A DNA stretch of 64,000 nt from Rhizohabitans arisaemae (GTDB lineage Bacteria; Actinomycetota; Actinomycetes; Streptosporangiales; Streptosporangiaceae). Both the position numbers and the translations under genes were made by a program. The stretch spans positions 180,690 through 244,689 of the forward strand of contig NZ_BLRH01000021.1 in assembly GCF_025996515.1 (NCBI RefSeq). Reading direction: 5' to 3'. Position 1 is the first letter of the stretch, and each line of letters begins with the position of its first letter. Below are positions 17,552-26,382 of this stretch, in pieces. Below the pieces are notes generated by a model. It was not told the DNA's origin, ran no database searches, and saw nothing but the letters and a program-made list of their open reading frames with translations.

Positions 17552-18295
17552 GTGGAGAGCACCCAGACGGACATCGACGCCGAGATCGCCGCGGCCGACG
17601 CGGTCGCCCTGCCCGGCCGGATCCATCCGGATCGGGACTACCCGCCCTACCGGAGCACCGTGCTCCGCCATCCGAAGCAATCGCTTGTCGTCGTCCGCGA
17701 CCCCGAGGCGGTCGAGCTGAGCGGGCCGGTCTTCGGCGTCACCGACGTCCTCGGCCACGACGCCGACCTCACCCGGCAGCACCGGGGCGAACCCCTCGGC
17801 GAGCGGATCACCGTCACCGGGCGGGTCCTGGACCGCGACGGCCACCCGATCCGCGGCCAGCTCGTCGAGGTGTGGCAGGCCAACGCCGCGGGCCGGTACG
17901 CCCACGGCGGCGACCGGCATCCGGCCCCGCTCGACCCGAACTTCACCGGCGCCGGTCGCTGCCTCACCGACGACGAGGGCCGCTACACCTTCACCACGAT
18001 GAGACCGGGCGCCTACCCGTGGCGGAACCACCGCAACGCCTGGCGGCCCGCGCACATCCACTTCTCCCTGTTCGGGACCGCCTTCACCCAGCGGCTCGTC
18101 ACCCAGATGTACTTCCCCGGCGACCCGCTGCACGCCCGCGACCCGATCCTGCGGGCGGTCGCCGACGAGAAGGCCCGGCGGCGACTGATCGCCGACTACG
18201 ACCACGACCTGTCCGTCCCCGAATGGTCCCTCGGCTACCGGTGGGACATCGTGCTGGACGGACCCGCCGCCACCTGGATCGAGGAGGGCCGGTGA
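17552..18295 (+). CDS. pcaH: Protocatechuate 3,4-dioxygenase, beta subunit
   Basis: The 247-residue subunit carries the non-heme Fe(III) site of intradiol dioxygenases. The family ligand region is visible: GQLVEVWQANAAGRYAH, the tyrosine in PGAYPWRNH, and the paired histidines in WRPAHIHFSLFG. With PcaG it cleaves protocatechuate to 3-carboxy-cis,cis-muconate. GTG 17552 has AAGGAG at 17541-17546. The stop overlaps pcaG by four bases. The N-terminal DRDYPPYRSTVLRHP is typical of PcaH. Confidence 0.95.
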   Translation: MESTQTDIDAEIAAADAVALPGRIHPDRDYPPYRSTVLRHPKQSLVVVRDPEAVELSGPVFGVTDVLGHDADLTRQHRGEPLGERITVTGRVLDRDGHPIRGQLVEVWQANAAGRYAHGGDRHPAPLDPNFTGAGRCLTDDEGRYTFTTMRPGAYPWRNHRNAWRPAHIHFSLFGTAFTQRLVTQMYFPGDPLHARDPILRAVADEKARRRLIADYDHDLSVPEWSLGYRWDIVLDGPAATWIEEGR

Positions 18296-18846
18296 CCGTC
18301 ACCCCGTCCCAGACCGTCGGGCCGTTCTACGGCTACGCCCTGCCCTTCCCCGGCGGCGCCGACCTCGCCCCCGGCCACCCCGGTGCGATCACGGTGCACG
18401 GATACGTGTACGACGGGGCCGGGGCTCCCGTACCCGACGCGCTGCTGGAGTTCTGGCAGGCCGGACCGGACGGCTCGCGGGCCGGGGCCACCGGCTCCAT
18501 GCGCCGCGACCCCGTCACCGGTGCGGTGGCCGGGCGGGACGGTGTCGCCTTCACCGGGTTCGGCCGGGTCGCCACCGACCCCGACGGGCACTACACCCTG
18601 CGCACCCTGCCGCCCGGCGGGACGCCGTACCTCGGCGTCTGCGTCTTCGCCCGCGGGCTCCTGCACCACCTGTACACCCGGGTCTACCTGGAATCCTCTC
18701 CCGGGGATCCGGTGCTCTCCGGCTTGACCGCCGAACGGGCCGCCACGCTGATCGCCACTCCCGAACGCCCGGGGGTGCTTCGTTTTGACGTTCGGCTCCA
18801 GTACGACGGAACCCATGAGGAGACGGTCTTCCTTGCCTTCGAGTAA
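18292..18846 (+). CDS. pcaG: Protocatechuate 3,4-dioxygenase, alpha subunit
   Basis: The 184-residue alpha subunit starts at GTG 18292 inside the pcaH stop. It opens with PSQTVGPFYGYALPF, the standard PcaG N-terminus, and ends with the conserved RFDVRLQYDGTHEETVFLAF. It lacks the full set of iron ligands, as usual for this subunit, and completes the active site formed by PcaH. Its length is close to the family norm of about 190-200. Confidence 0.95.
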   Translation: MTVTPSQTVGPFYGYALPFPGGADLAPGHPGAITVHGYVYDGAGAPVPDALLEFWQAGPDGSRAGATGSMRRDPVTGAVAGRDGVAFTGFGRVATDPDGHYTLRTLPPGGTPYLGVCVFARGLLHHLYTRVYLESSPGDPVLSGLTAERAATLIATPERPGVLRFDVRLQYDGTHEETVFLAFE

Positions 18847-19175
18847 ACGGAGGGCGCTACATCCGATATGTCTGGCTGGTAGGGGCGTATCGCGGCGTGC
18901 TTTTGCCGGGGTGTGTCGCCGGATTCGGCACCCGGAAACCCGGGGGAGTAGCGGCATGCCGTCCGGTCGGAACGCGGGCAGGCCGTCGATGTTCGTCAGG
19001 ACGGCGATGTGACGCGCAACCCGATAGGCGTGACCCCCTCTTCGCGCGGGTCCTGCTTTCCGTGTGACGGACATCCGCCGCTTCGAGCAGCCGGGCGCGA
19101 TCCCCGGGCTTCGTGGCGGGGAACCCGGGCGGACCGCCTCGGCTCCTGCCCAAGTCACCAAAGGGGACGGATCCG
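18847..19175. other. 329-bp gap inside the pca cluster
   Basis: The gap separates pcaG from pcaB. I see no convincing gene, terminator or promoter. A minus-strand frame here (fragments such as HIAVLTNIDGLPAFRPDGM) lacks family resemblance and is probably shadow sequence. The size suggests pcaBL may have their own promoter. Confidence 0.4.
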
Positions 19176-20594
19176 TTGACCGATCGGCCGGTGGACGCCG
19201 GGCTGCTCAACCCTGACTGGGCCGGGACCGCGGTCGAGCTCGCCACGGACGACGCCGCCTACGTTCGGGCGATGCTCGACGCCGAGACGGCGCTGGCGCG
19301 CGCCCAGGCCGCGCTGGGGCTCGCGCCCGCGGCGGCGGCCTCCGCCGTGGCCGCCGTGGCCGCCGGGCTCAAGCCCGACATGTCCGCGCTCGCACAGCGT
19401 GCCCGTACCGGCGGCAACCCGGTCATCCCGCTGGTGGCGGATCTGACCGCCGCGGTGGCCGAACGGGACCCGGGTGCGGCGCCGTACGTGCACCGGGGCG
19501 CCACCAGCCAGGACATCCTGGACACCGCCACCATGCTCATCGCCTTCCGGGCGTTGAGCCGCGTCCTGGACGACCTGGACCGTACGGCGGACGCCCTCGC
19601 CCGGCTGGCCGCCGCCCACCGAGACACCCCGATGGCGGGCCGTACCCTCACCCAGCACGCCGTGCCCACCACGTTCGGCCTGAAAGCCGCAGGGTGGCGC
19701 AGCCTCGTTTGCGCCGCGCGGGACCGCCTGGCCGCGGTACGGGCCGCGCTCCCCGCCCAGCTCGGCGGGGCGGCCGGCACCCTCGCCGCCTTCCACGCCT
19801 TCGCCGCCGCCGAACCCGGTGCGGGGACGGGCCCGGCATCCGGCGCGGGCGACGGCTCCGCCGGTGACCTGGGACTACGGCTGGTCGCCCGGTACGCCGC
19901 CGAGGTCGGGCTCGCCGAGCCCGCGCTGCCGTGGCACACGCTCCGGGCCCCGGTCGCCGACCTCGCCGCGGGATTGGCTTTCGCCGCGGGCGCCCTGGGC
20001 AAACTCGCGGCCGACGTCCTGACGCTGTCCCGTACCGAGATCGGGGAGGTCGCCGAGGGGAGCGGCGGCGGCTCCTCGGCGATGCCGCACAAGGCGAACC
20101 CGGTACGGGCGACGCTCGTCGCCGCCGCGGCCCGGCAGGTTCCGGCGCTCGCGTCCGTCCTGTTCGGCTCCCTCGCCGCCGAAGACGAACGTCCCGCCGG
20201 CGCCTGGCACGCCGAGTGGCAGCCGCTGCGGCAGGCGCTGCGCCTGGTCGGCGGCGCGGCCGCGGACACGGCCGAGCTCACCGCGGGGCTCCGCGTCCGT
20301 CCGGGCCGGATGCGGGCCAACCTCGGCCTGACCGGCGGCCTGATCGTCTCCGAGCGCCTGGCCGCGGAACTCGCCCCGCTGATCGGGCGGGCCGAGGCCA
20401 AGCGTGCCCTGACCGAGGCCGCCCGCCGCGCCGCGGAGGAGGGCACAGGCCTGGCGGAGGCGCTGCGGGCCGACCCGGCCGTCACGCACGCCCTGCCCCA
20501 GGCGAAGCTGCGCGAACTGTTGGATCCGGCCGGATACCTGGGCTCCGCCCCCGCGCTCGTCGACCGTGCTCTGGGTCGGACGGAGAGATCATGA
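19176..20594 (+). CDS. pcaB: 3-carboxy-cis,cis-muconate cycloisomerase
   Basis: The fumarase/aspartase-superfamily enzyme converts 3-carboxymuconate to 4-carboxymuconolactone. The superfamily signature GSSAMPHKANPVRA is present, as are GATSQDILDTA and the active-site-region motif TLTQHAVPTTFG. TTG 19176 is chosen because AAAGGGGACGG lies just upstream at 19160-19170; an ATG at 19113 would add an unlikely extension rich in proline and arginine. The product of 472 residues is slightly above the family norm. It is followed directly by pcaL. Confidence 0.9.
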   Translation: MTDRPVDAGLLNPDWAGTAVELATDDAAYVRAMLDAETALARAQAALGLAPAAAASAVAAVAAGLKPDMSALAQRARTGGNPVIPLVADLTAAVAERDPGAAPYVHRGATSQDILDTATMLIAFRALSRVLDDLDRTADALARLAAAHRDTPMAGRTLTQHAVPTTFGLKAAGWRSLVCAARDRLAAVRAALPAQLGGAAGTLAAFHAFAAAEPGAGTGPASGAGDGSAGDLGLRLVARYAAEVGLAEPALPWHTLRAPVADLAAGLAFAAGALGKLAADVLTLSRTEIGEVAEGSGGGSSAMPHKANPVRATLVAAAARQVPALASVLFGSLAAEDERPAGAWHAEWQPLRQALRLVGGAAADTAELTAGLRVRPGRMRANLGLTGGLIVSERLAAELAPLIGRAEAKRALTEAARRAAEEGTGLAEALRADPAVTHALPQAKLRELLDPAGYLGSAPALVDRALGRTERS

Positions 20595-20619
20595 CGGATT
20601 CCACGGCACAGGAGGGGCT

Positions 20620-21864
20620 TTGACCGGCATCGCGGTACCGCATCACCGGATCGACGGGGCGGAGTTCGCGCCCCCGCTGATCCTCGGCCCGTCGCTCGGC
20701 ACCTCGCTCACCGTCTGGGGGCCGCAGGTGTCCGGGCTCGCCCGCCACCACCGGGTGATCCGCTGGGATCTGCCGGGGCACGGCGGCTCGCCGGCCGGGC
20801 TGCTGCCGGACACCGCGCCGGGGGCGACCACGGTCGCCGACCTCGGACGATCGGTGCTGAACCTGGCGGACTCCCTGGGCGTGGAGCATTTCGCCTACGC
20901 GGGGATCTCCCTGGGCGGCGCGGTCGGGACCTGGCTCGCCCTCCACCACCCCGAACGGGTCACCCGGCTCGTCCTGGTCTGCTCGTCGGCCCGGTTCGGC
21001 GATCCGCAGATGTGGCGGGAACGGGCGGAGCTGGTACGCGCCGAAGGCACCGACCCCGTCGCCGACACGGCCGCCTCCCGCTGGTTCACCCCGGCCTTCG
21101 CCGGTTCCCCGCCGGCCACGTCGCTGGTGGCGGACATGCGCGCGGCCGACCGGGACGCCTTCGCCGCCTGCTGCGACGCGCTGGCCGTCTGGGACGCCCG
21201 CGCCGAGCTCCCGCGGGTCACGGCGCCCACCCTGGTGATCGCGGGGCGGGACGACCCGGCCACCCCGCCCGCGCACGCCCGGGAACTGGCCGACGGGATT
21301 CCCGGGGCGAGCCTGGTCGAGGTGGCCCGCTCGGCCCACCTGGTGGGCGTGGAGCGGCCCGCCCCCGTCCTGGCGGCGATACTGGACCACCTGGTGCCGG
21401 GCGTCTTCCCGCACGGCGTTTCCCCGGTTTCCCCGGTGACGCGGCCGGAGCCGGCTCGTCCGGAGCCCGGCCACACCACCCTGGACGACGGCTCCCGGTA
21501 CACCGCCGGGATGGCGGTACGGCGCGCGGTCCTCGGCGACGGACATGTGGACGGGGCCGTCGCCCGGACCACCGAGTTCACCGCACCGTTCCAGGACCTG
21601 ATCACCCGGTACGCCTGGGGCGAGATCTGGACCCGGCCCGGTCTGGACCGCCGGACCCGCAGCTGTGTCACGCTCACCGCGCTGGTCGCCCACGGACACC
21701 ACGAGGAGCTGGCCATGCACGTCCGCGCCGCGCTCCGCAACGGCCTCACCCCCGCCGAGATCGGCGAGGTCCTGCTCCAGACCGCGGTCTACTGCGGCGT
21801 ACCCGCCGCGAACAGCGCGTTCGCGGTGGCCGACCGGGTCCTCCGCGAGGAGCCCGAGCCCTGA
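20620..21864 (+). CDS. pcaL: Fused 3-oxoadipate enol-lactonase / 4-carboxymuconolactone decarboxylase
   Basis: The 414-residue protein joins two activities. Residues 1-~255 are an alpha/beta-hydrolase enol-lactonase (PcaD-like): nucleophile serine in YAGISLGGAVGTW, histidine in RSAHLVGVERP. A proline-rich linker follows, and from ~295 comes a PcaC-like carboxymuconolactone decarboxylase (YAWGEIWTRPGLDRRTR, then HVRAALRNGLTPAEIGEVLL). PcaL fusions are typical of Streptomyces and Rhodococcus relatives. TTG 20620 has GGAGGGG at 20611-20617. A tiny frame at 20591 (ten codons) overlaps the leader and is not considered a gene. Confidence 0.92.
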   Translation: MTGIAVPHHRIDGAEFAPPLILGPSLGTSLTVWGPQVSGLARHHRVIRWDLPGHGGSPAGLLPDTAPGATTVADLGRSVLNLADSLGVEHFAYAGISLGGAVGTWLALHHPERVTRLVLVCSSARFGDPQMWRERAELVRAEGTDPVADTAASRWFTPAFAGSPPATSLVADMRAADRDAFAACCDALAVWDARAELPRVTAPTLVIAGRDDPATPPAHARELADGIPGASLVEVARSAHLVGVERPAPVLAAILDHLVPGVFPHGVSPVSPVTRPEPARPEPGHTTLDDGSRYTAGMAVRRAVLGDGHVDGAVARTTEFTAPFQDLITRYAWGEIWTRPGLDRRTRSCVTLTALVAHGHHEELAMHVRAALRNGLTPAEIGEVLLQTAVYCGVPAANSAFAVADRVLREEPEP

Positions 21865-21913
21865 TCACCGCATACCGGCTGGGCCTCCCATTCCGCGTGC
21901 ACCCACTCGTCGA

Positions 21914-22077
21914 GCCGCCTGCGGCCGTACCGGATCCGCCTTCACCGGGGTTGTTCTGGTCTGTCCCACGCAGGCCGAGGCGCCGTGATCACCGGAAGGA
22001 ATGTCCGGTAGGGCCGCGCGGGGCACTCCTGTCGCGTGGTCGGCGCTCAAGCCGCCTGTGGCCGTACCCGATCCGCC
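21914..22077 (+). repeat. Imperfect 27-bp direct repeat in the pcaL downstream gap
   Basis: Two copies (21914-21940 and 22051-22077) share 25 of 27 bases; the core reads GCCGCCTGCGGCCGTACC, followed by GATCCGCC. The copies are 137 bp apart in the 472-bp convergent gap 21865-22336, which holds no supportable gene. A segment between them (GTGATCACCGGAAGG, near 21985) resembles sequence near 27834. These look like members of a dispersed intergenic repeat family. Confidence 0.65.
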
Positions 22078-22336
22078 GGTCCCGGACACCGGCCGATCGC
22101 AGTGGATCCTCCGTCGTGGGGGACGGCCGGGCACGACTCCGGTACGGCGGGAGCGTGGCCCGGCGGCGAACCCGGTTCGCCGCCGACGTGCCCGCCGACC
22201 TGCGGTCCCACCTCATCACGCTGCGCAGGGACGTCCTCAACTCTCGGAGACCCAGCAACCCGGACCCCGTCCGGGCGCACGCCGCCCGGCTGACCGACCG
22301 GGCGTGTTTCGCCGTACCGGCCTGGGCGACCGGGTC

Positions 22337-23545
22337 TCAGCGATGTGCGGACGCGTGTGCGCCGCGTGAGGACGGGCCGCGGGAGAACCGGCGGAAGTGG
22401 CGGGCGATCTGTTCGAGGTGACGGACCTCGTCGAGGAATCCGGCCTCCTGGGTCACGGGTGCGAGGTGAGCCGTGGCGGGACGGGTGCGGCCTTCGGCCG
22501 GGTCGGCGCGCAGGGCCAGGTGAATGGTCGCGGCCTCAAGGGCGGCGCGGGATCCGTCTGGGGCGGTCAACGCGCGGGCGCGGGTGAGGACGTCGTCGTC
22601 GATGTGGGGGCGCAGGGCGAGCTGGCCGTCACGGATCTCGATGACCGTCCGATACAGGTAGAAGCGCAGGCGGCGGAAGCGCCGGGACCTGCCGGCGGCG
22701 GAGGCCTCGGGCAGCAGGGTGATCGTCGGATCGGCCGCGTAGAGGGCCTGCCAGAGCGGAAAGAGCCGCCGGTAGGCCCGGTAGAGCCGCAGCCACTCCG
22801 CCGCTTTCCCCGTGTGCCGGGCCAGTGGGGGCATCATCAGGCCGACGAGCCCGAACAGGACGGTCAGCAGGTAGAGGACGCTCCCGGCGGCGTACTCGAA
22901 CTCGCCGACCCCGTCGAGGAGGAAGTACCCGGCCGTCAGCGCGCCCGCCTTCACCGCGCAGTAGAGCACCCCGAACACCGAGCTGACCGTGAGCATGCGC
23001 AGGCCCGCGCGCAGCGCGGTCCGATCCGCGAGGCGGGCGTACCGCCAGGTCACGATGCCGACCTTGACCTCGATGAACGCCACGTACCCGGCGTAGACGT
23101 ACACGTAAGGCGAGGAGTAGAGCACGTGGACGGGACGGGCGTCCACGCCGAGCGACGCCGCCGGTTGCGGGGGCGTCAGGGCGAACAGGACCGTCGCGGA
23201 GACCAGTGCCACGGCGAGTCCGGTCAGCTGCCACCGGGTCGTCAGCGGTGTCCCGGCCTCGTCGTGGCTGCGGAGCAGCAGGAAACCGTAGCCGCCGCCG
23301 AGCGCGACCATCGTGGCGGCGTTGCCCAGGAATCGGCCCAGGTTCGCGATGCCGGTGACCCCGTCGATCCACGGGGCGGCGAACTGCGCGCTCATCGCCA
23401 CGGCGAGCATGCCGAGGGTCAGGCAGAGGACTCTCAGCGACGGATTGCCGGGATCGCGCCGGAGCAGCACCAGCTTGTGCCCGAACGCCGCCCAGGACCC
23501 GAGGATCAACGCGCCGACGACGACGATTCGCGGCAGGTCATCCAT
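22337..23545 (-). CDS. MAB_1171c-like integral membrane protein
   Basis: The first ~245 of 402 residues contain about seven hydrophobic helices, beginning with VVVGALILGSWAAFGHKL. A cytoplasmic C-terminal domain follows (YRRLFPLWQALYAADP, then RFYLYRTVIEIRDGQLALRP), which is the conserved part of this actinobacterial family. It has been labelled a putative transporter, but a sensor role is equally possible. The gene is last in a minus-strand operon and overlaps the ImmA/IrrE-type protease gene by eight bases. The three-gene set recurs in actinomycetes, implying the three products work together. Confidence 0.8.
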   Translation of the reverse strand: MDDLPRIVVVGALILGSWAAFGHKLVLLRRDPGNPSLRVLCLTLGMLAVAMSAQFAAPWIDGVTGIANLGRFLGNAATMVALGGGYGFLLLRSHDEAGTPLTTRWQLTGLAVALVSATVLFALTPPQPAASLGVDARPVHVLYSSPYVYVYAGYVAFIEVKVGIVTWRYARLADRTALRAGLRMLTVSSVFGVLYCAVKAGALTAGYFLLDGVGEFEYAAGSVLYLLTVLFGLVGLMMPPLARHTGKAAEWLRLYRAYRRLFPLWQALYAADPTITLLPEASAAGRSRRFRRLRFYLYRTVIEIRDGQLALRPHIDDDVLTRARALTAPDGSRAALEAATIHLALRADPAEGRTRPATAHLAPVTQEAGFLDEVRHLEQIARHFRRFSRGPSSRGAHASAHR

Positions 23546-24122
23546 GGGCGGGTGACCGGGGGGAGTCGACGCCGCGTTCGAATCGCATGAGGCCCGAACG
23601 GGTGGCCGGATCCGTCGGGAGCTCCCGCGCGGGTGCCCACTCGGCCTGCTGCAGGATCAGCGACGCGATCATTTCCGCTTCCCGCTCCTCTTCGGTGGAG
23701 TACCTGGTCCGGGCCAGAAGCCGCCCGACGACCGCCGGATCAAGATGCGGAAACAGCACCCGCGCGTGCGCGGCGTCCATGGCCGGCGGCTGCGGTGGGC
23801 CCGGCGGCCCTTGGGCGCCGCGCGGGTCGGGCCGGCTCCGGGAGGCCTCGTGGCGGCAGATCATGTGGCCGATCTCGTGCAGCACGATGTGTTCCTGGTG
23901 GAAGCGGCTGGTGGCCTGCTCGTGGAAGATGTAGTCGGTGGTGTCGCCCGCGATCCACAGACCTCCGGGGCCCGGGGAGGGGAACTCCATGGGCGCGACG
24001 ATCAGCGGGCGGCCGCGCCGCCGGGCCAGCTCGACGCAGAGCTTCGTCAGATCGAAGGGGCGCGGGATGAAGACCTCTTTGAGGCGTCGGCGGCACCGGC
24101 GTTCGAGTGCGCTGAGTTCCAC
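23538..24122 (-). CDS. ImmA/IrrE-family zinc metallopeptidase
   Basis: The 194-residue protein has the family zinc motif HEIGHMICRHE (HExxH at 82-86). The N-terminal half is basic and rich in arginine. It starts at GTG 24122, 24 bp after the XRE gene. ImmA/IrrE peptidases typically cleave a partner XRE-type repressor to relieve repression. The partner is probably the gene just upstream and the membrane protein just downstream could supply the input signal. Cleavage of this XRE protein is inferred, not shown. Confidence 0.85.
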   Translation of the reverse strand: MELSALERRCRRRLKEVFIPRPFDLTKLCVELARRRGRPLIVAPMEFPSPGPGGLWIAGDTTDYIFHEQATSRFHQEHIVLHEIGHMICRHEASRSRPDPRGAQGPPGPPQPPAMDAAHARVLFPHLDPAVVGRLLARTRYSTEEEREAEMIASLILQQAEWAPARELPTDPATRSGLMRFERGVDSPRSPAHG

Positions 24123-24146
24123 TTACGTGATCTCCTCCGCCGAAGT

Positions 24147-24584
24147 TCAGCCGTCCTGCCTGGGTGGGAGTCCTTCGAGCTCGCGGACCCGCGCGACGAC
24201 CTCGCGGAGCGAGTCGAGGCTGGCCGCCGACAGCCCGTCGGCCCGCAGCGCGAGGTCCCGCACCCGTGCGTCCCGCATCGCCGCCACCAGTGCCAGCTCG
24301 GATTCGACCTGTACGGCGACCGCTTCGTCGAAGAAGTAGGCGACCGGTACGCCGAAGAACCGCGCGAGCGCCGTGATGTGCTTGAGCGTCGGGTTGTCGC
24401 GTTGCCCGGTCCGCAGGTACCAGAGGTAGGAGGCCGAGATCGTGACCTCCTGGTCGCGGCCCACGGCTGAGGCGACCTCGTCGTTGCTGTACTCCCGGCG
24501 GCCGCTCTCCCGGACCGTCGCGAACAGGTAGTTCAGCCGGTCGGCCAGCGTGCGGCCGGTAGTGGACGCCTCATCGGGATCCAT
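24147..24584 (-). CDS. XRE-family HTH transcriptional regulator
   Basis: The 145-residue protein has an N-terminal helix-turn-helix (about 15-85): ADRLNYLFATVRESG, then SYLWYLRTGQRDNPTLKHI and ALARFFGVPVAYFFDE. The C-terminal ~60 residues are helical. This layout is usual for partners of ImmA/IrrE peptidases. First gene of the three-gene operon and divergent from a secreted protease gene, with a long inverted repeat between the two. It may repress its own operon, the protease, or both. Confidence 0.88.
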   Translation of the reverse strand: MDPDEASTTGRTLADRLNYLFATVRESGRREYSNDEVASAVGRDQEVTISASYLWYLRTGQRDNPTLKHITALARFFGVPVAYFFDEAVAVQVESELALVAAMRDARVRDLALRADGLSAASLDSLREVVARVRELEGLPPRQDG

Positions 24585-24649
24585 CTGCGCCCCTTTACGC
24601 CGGACGGCTTGTGACTGAGGTGGAGATTCTACCCGAAGTTTTGATCTTG

Positions 24650-24689
24650 ACTGATGTTAATTCTCTGGCTCATGAGAATCGACATCAGT
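24650..24689. promoter_or_regulatory. 40-bp interrupted inverted repeat between XRE gene and protease gene
   Basis: ACTGATGT (24650-24657) and ATTCTC (24660-24665) are mirrored by GAGAAT (24674-24679) and ACATCAGT (24682-24689). The stem is 14 paired bases with one 2-nt mismatch and an 8-nt centre. It lies in the divergent 202-bp gap and could be the operator of the XRE regulator. The duplicated leader of the second protease lacks it. Confidence 0.55.
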
Positions 24690-24786
24690 TGACGATGTTC
24701 ATGGCCGAAACTAGCATTCCAGTTTGACAGACATGTAGAAAAGATCTTTATCCTTCATTTCAGTCAAACCTCCCGAAGGGGCTGTC

Positions 24787-26085
24787 ATGCGGATACGTCG
24801 TTCGCGCACCGCAGTGGTCATCGGGGTGGCGATACTCTCCCTGATGGGGACTCCTGCCACCCACACCCACGCCGCCCCGATTGAACCCGCCCCTCTGCCG
24901 GCGCGGGGTGTCGACCGGGTTCTCCTCGTCAACCAGGCCAGGATCACGAAGGTCTCCGAACGGATCCTGAAGGCGGCCGAGGCGCTGCCGGGTGACTCCG
25001 GGTTCGCCGGCAGCAGCACCGATCAGGCGAGGTCCCGGCTCACGCTGTACTGGCACGGGAAGGTCCCCGCCGGCGTGCGGAGCGCGGCGGACTCCGACCC
25101 GGGTGTCCAGGTGACGGTTGTGCCCGCCGCGTTCAGCCTGAAGACACTGAAGAAAGCCCAGCAGGCGGTGGCGGACCAGAACCCGCCCGGCAAGCGCGTG
25201 AACGGGCTGCCGTCGATCGTCTCGGCGGCCCCGGCCGTGGACGGCAGCGGGCTCGAGGTGGAGGTCGAGACCGTCAAGGGTCTGACCACGCCTGGTTCAC
25301 CGGTTCGGGCGAAGGAGCGGTTCAGGACGGTCACCGGCGAGGTCCCGGTGACCGTCACCGAGACGACACGGCCGACCTTCGCCCGTCACAACGGTCAGGC
25401 CTACGGCGGCGCGCAGTACTTCGTCTACGGAGGTACCTGTTCCCAGGGGTTCTCCCTGTGGGCGTGGGGCTCATGGAGTTACATGCTGACGGCAGGGCAC
25501 TGCGGTACCGACGGTTCGTGGGCCTACCCGCCGCAGGGCTCAACCCCGTATGCGCATGTCGTCCAGCGGGATGTCAATCACGACACCGCGCTGCTGATGC
25601 CGAGCCACGGCTCCAGCCAGAGCCACTTCAGGAACCAGATCTGGTGGGGCGGCCCCGACGAGCATTCACTGCGTGCCAACGTCACGGGTGTGGCGCCCCC
25701 GGTGAGCAGCAATGACCTGGTGTGCCCCTCCGGAGGTTTTTCCGGATCCTACTGCGACGTTCTCGTCGGCAATCCCAATACGTTTATCGACATGGAGAAC
25801 CCGTTGCCCCCCTACCAGATGATCCGAATTTGGGACGTTGCCACCGTCATCGCCTTCCACGGCTATAACCCGGTCTGGGGCCAAGGCGACAGTGGCGGTC
25901 CGGTCGTCACCTATGACGGTAACCCTGCGGGTAACGTCGCCGCCGTCGGGACCATCATCTCCTCGTACGGTGAGCTGTCGCCCTGCCGCGGCTTCTTTTA
26001 CCGGACCTGCATGAATCGTGGCGTCTACGCCCGCCTCGACCGCTTCCTGGCCCGCAATCCTTCCTTCCAGCTTCGCACCTGGTGA
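24787..26085 (+). CDS. Secreted S1-type serine protease with propeptide (copy 1)
   Basis: The 432-residue preproprotein has a signal peptide (about 1-30, RIRRSRTAVVIGVAILSL) and a propeptide to about residue 195. The trypsin/alpha-lytic-like catalytic domain has His238 (LTAGHC), Asp266 (NHDTALL) and Ser369 (GQGDSGGPV). Four or more cysteines suggest disulfides. GAAGGGG lies eight bases before ATG. It is divergent from the XRE/ImmA module, which may control it. A paralogue follows in tandem, with a matching upstream leader. The substrate is unknown. Confidence 0.9.
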   Translation: MRIRRSRTAVVIGVAILSLMGTPATHTHAAPIEPAPLPARGVDRVLLVNQARITKVSERILKAAEALPGDSGFAGSSTDQARSRLTLYWHGKVPAGVRSAADSDPGVQVTVVPAAFSLKTLKKAQQAVADQNPPGKRVNGLPSIVSAAPAVDGSGLEVEVETVKGLTTPGSPVRAKERFRTVTGEVPVTVTETTRPTFARHNGQAYGGAQYFVYGGTCSQGFSLWAWGSWSYMLTAGHCGTDGSWAYPPQGSTPYAHVVQRDVNHDTALLMPSHGSSQSHFRNQIWWGGPDEHSLRANVTGVAPPVSSNDLVCPSGGFSGSYCDVLVGNPNTFIDMENPLPPYQMIRIWDVATVIAFHGYNPVWGQGDSGGPVVTYDGNPAGNVAAVGTIISSYGELSPCRGFFYRTCMNRGVYARLDRFLARNPSFQLRTW

Positions 26086-26382
26086 CATTCGGGGGCGCCC
26101 TCACCGCCACGACCTCTTCCTTTCATGTTCGGGGCCGGTCGGGGAATCGGGTCAAACTCTGATCCGGCCGCAGTACCTATCCACATGCCCCTTTGTGCCG
26201 AACCATTCGTGACTGAGGTGGAGATTGTATCGGGCGGTTTCGACTTTGACTTGAATAAAGACGATCGGTTGCTAAGTTCCATTTCCGTTGGCCATTGTCG
26301 TTGTCGGAATTAGCATTTTGGCTTTGGCGGGAATGTAGGAAATGTCTTTCAAGTCGTCATGTCGGTCAAAGAAGGGACTGCT

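Noticed and set aside
18857-19246. Minus-strand frames in the pcaG-pcaB gap
   Set aside because: No family resemblance, and they overlap the start of pcaB.
20591-20623. Ten-codon frame (MTDSTAQEGL) between pcaB and pcaL
   Set aside because: It overlaps both neighbours and its end is the ribosome site of pcaL. At most a translational-coupling leader.
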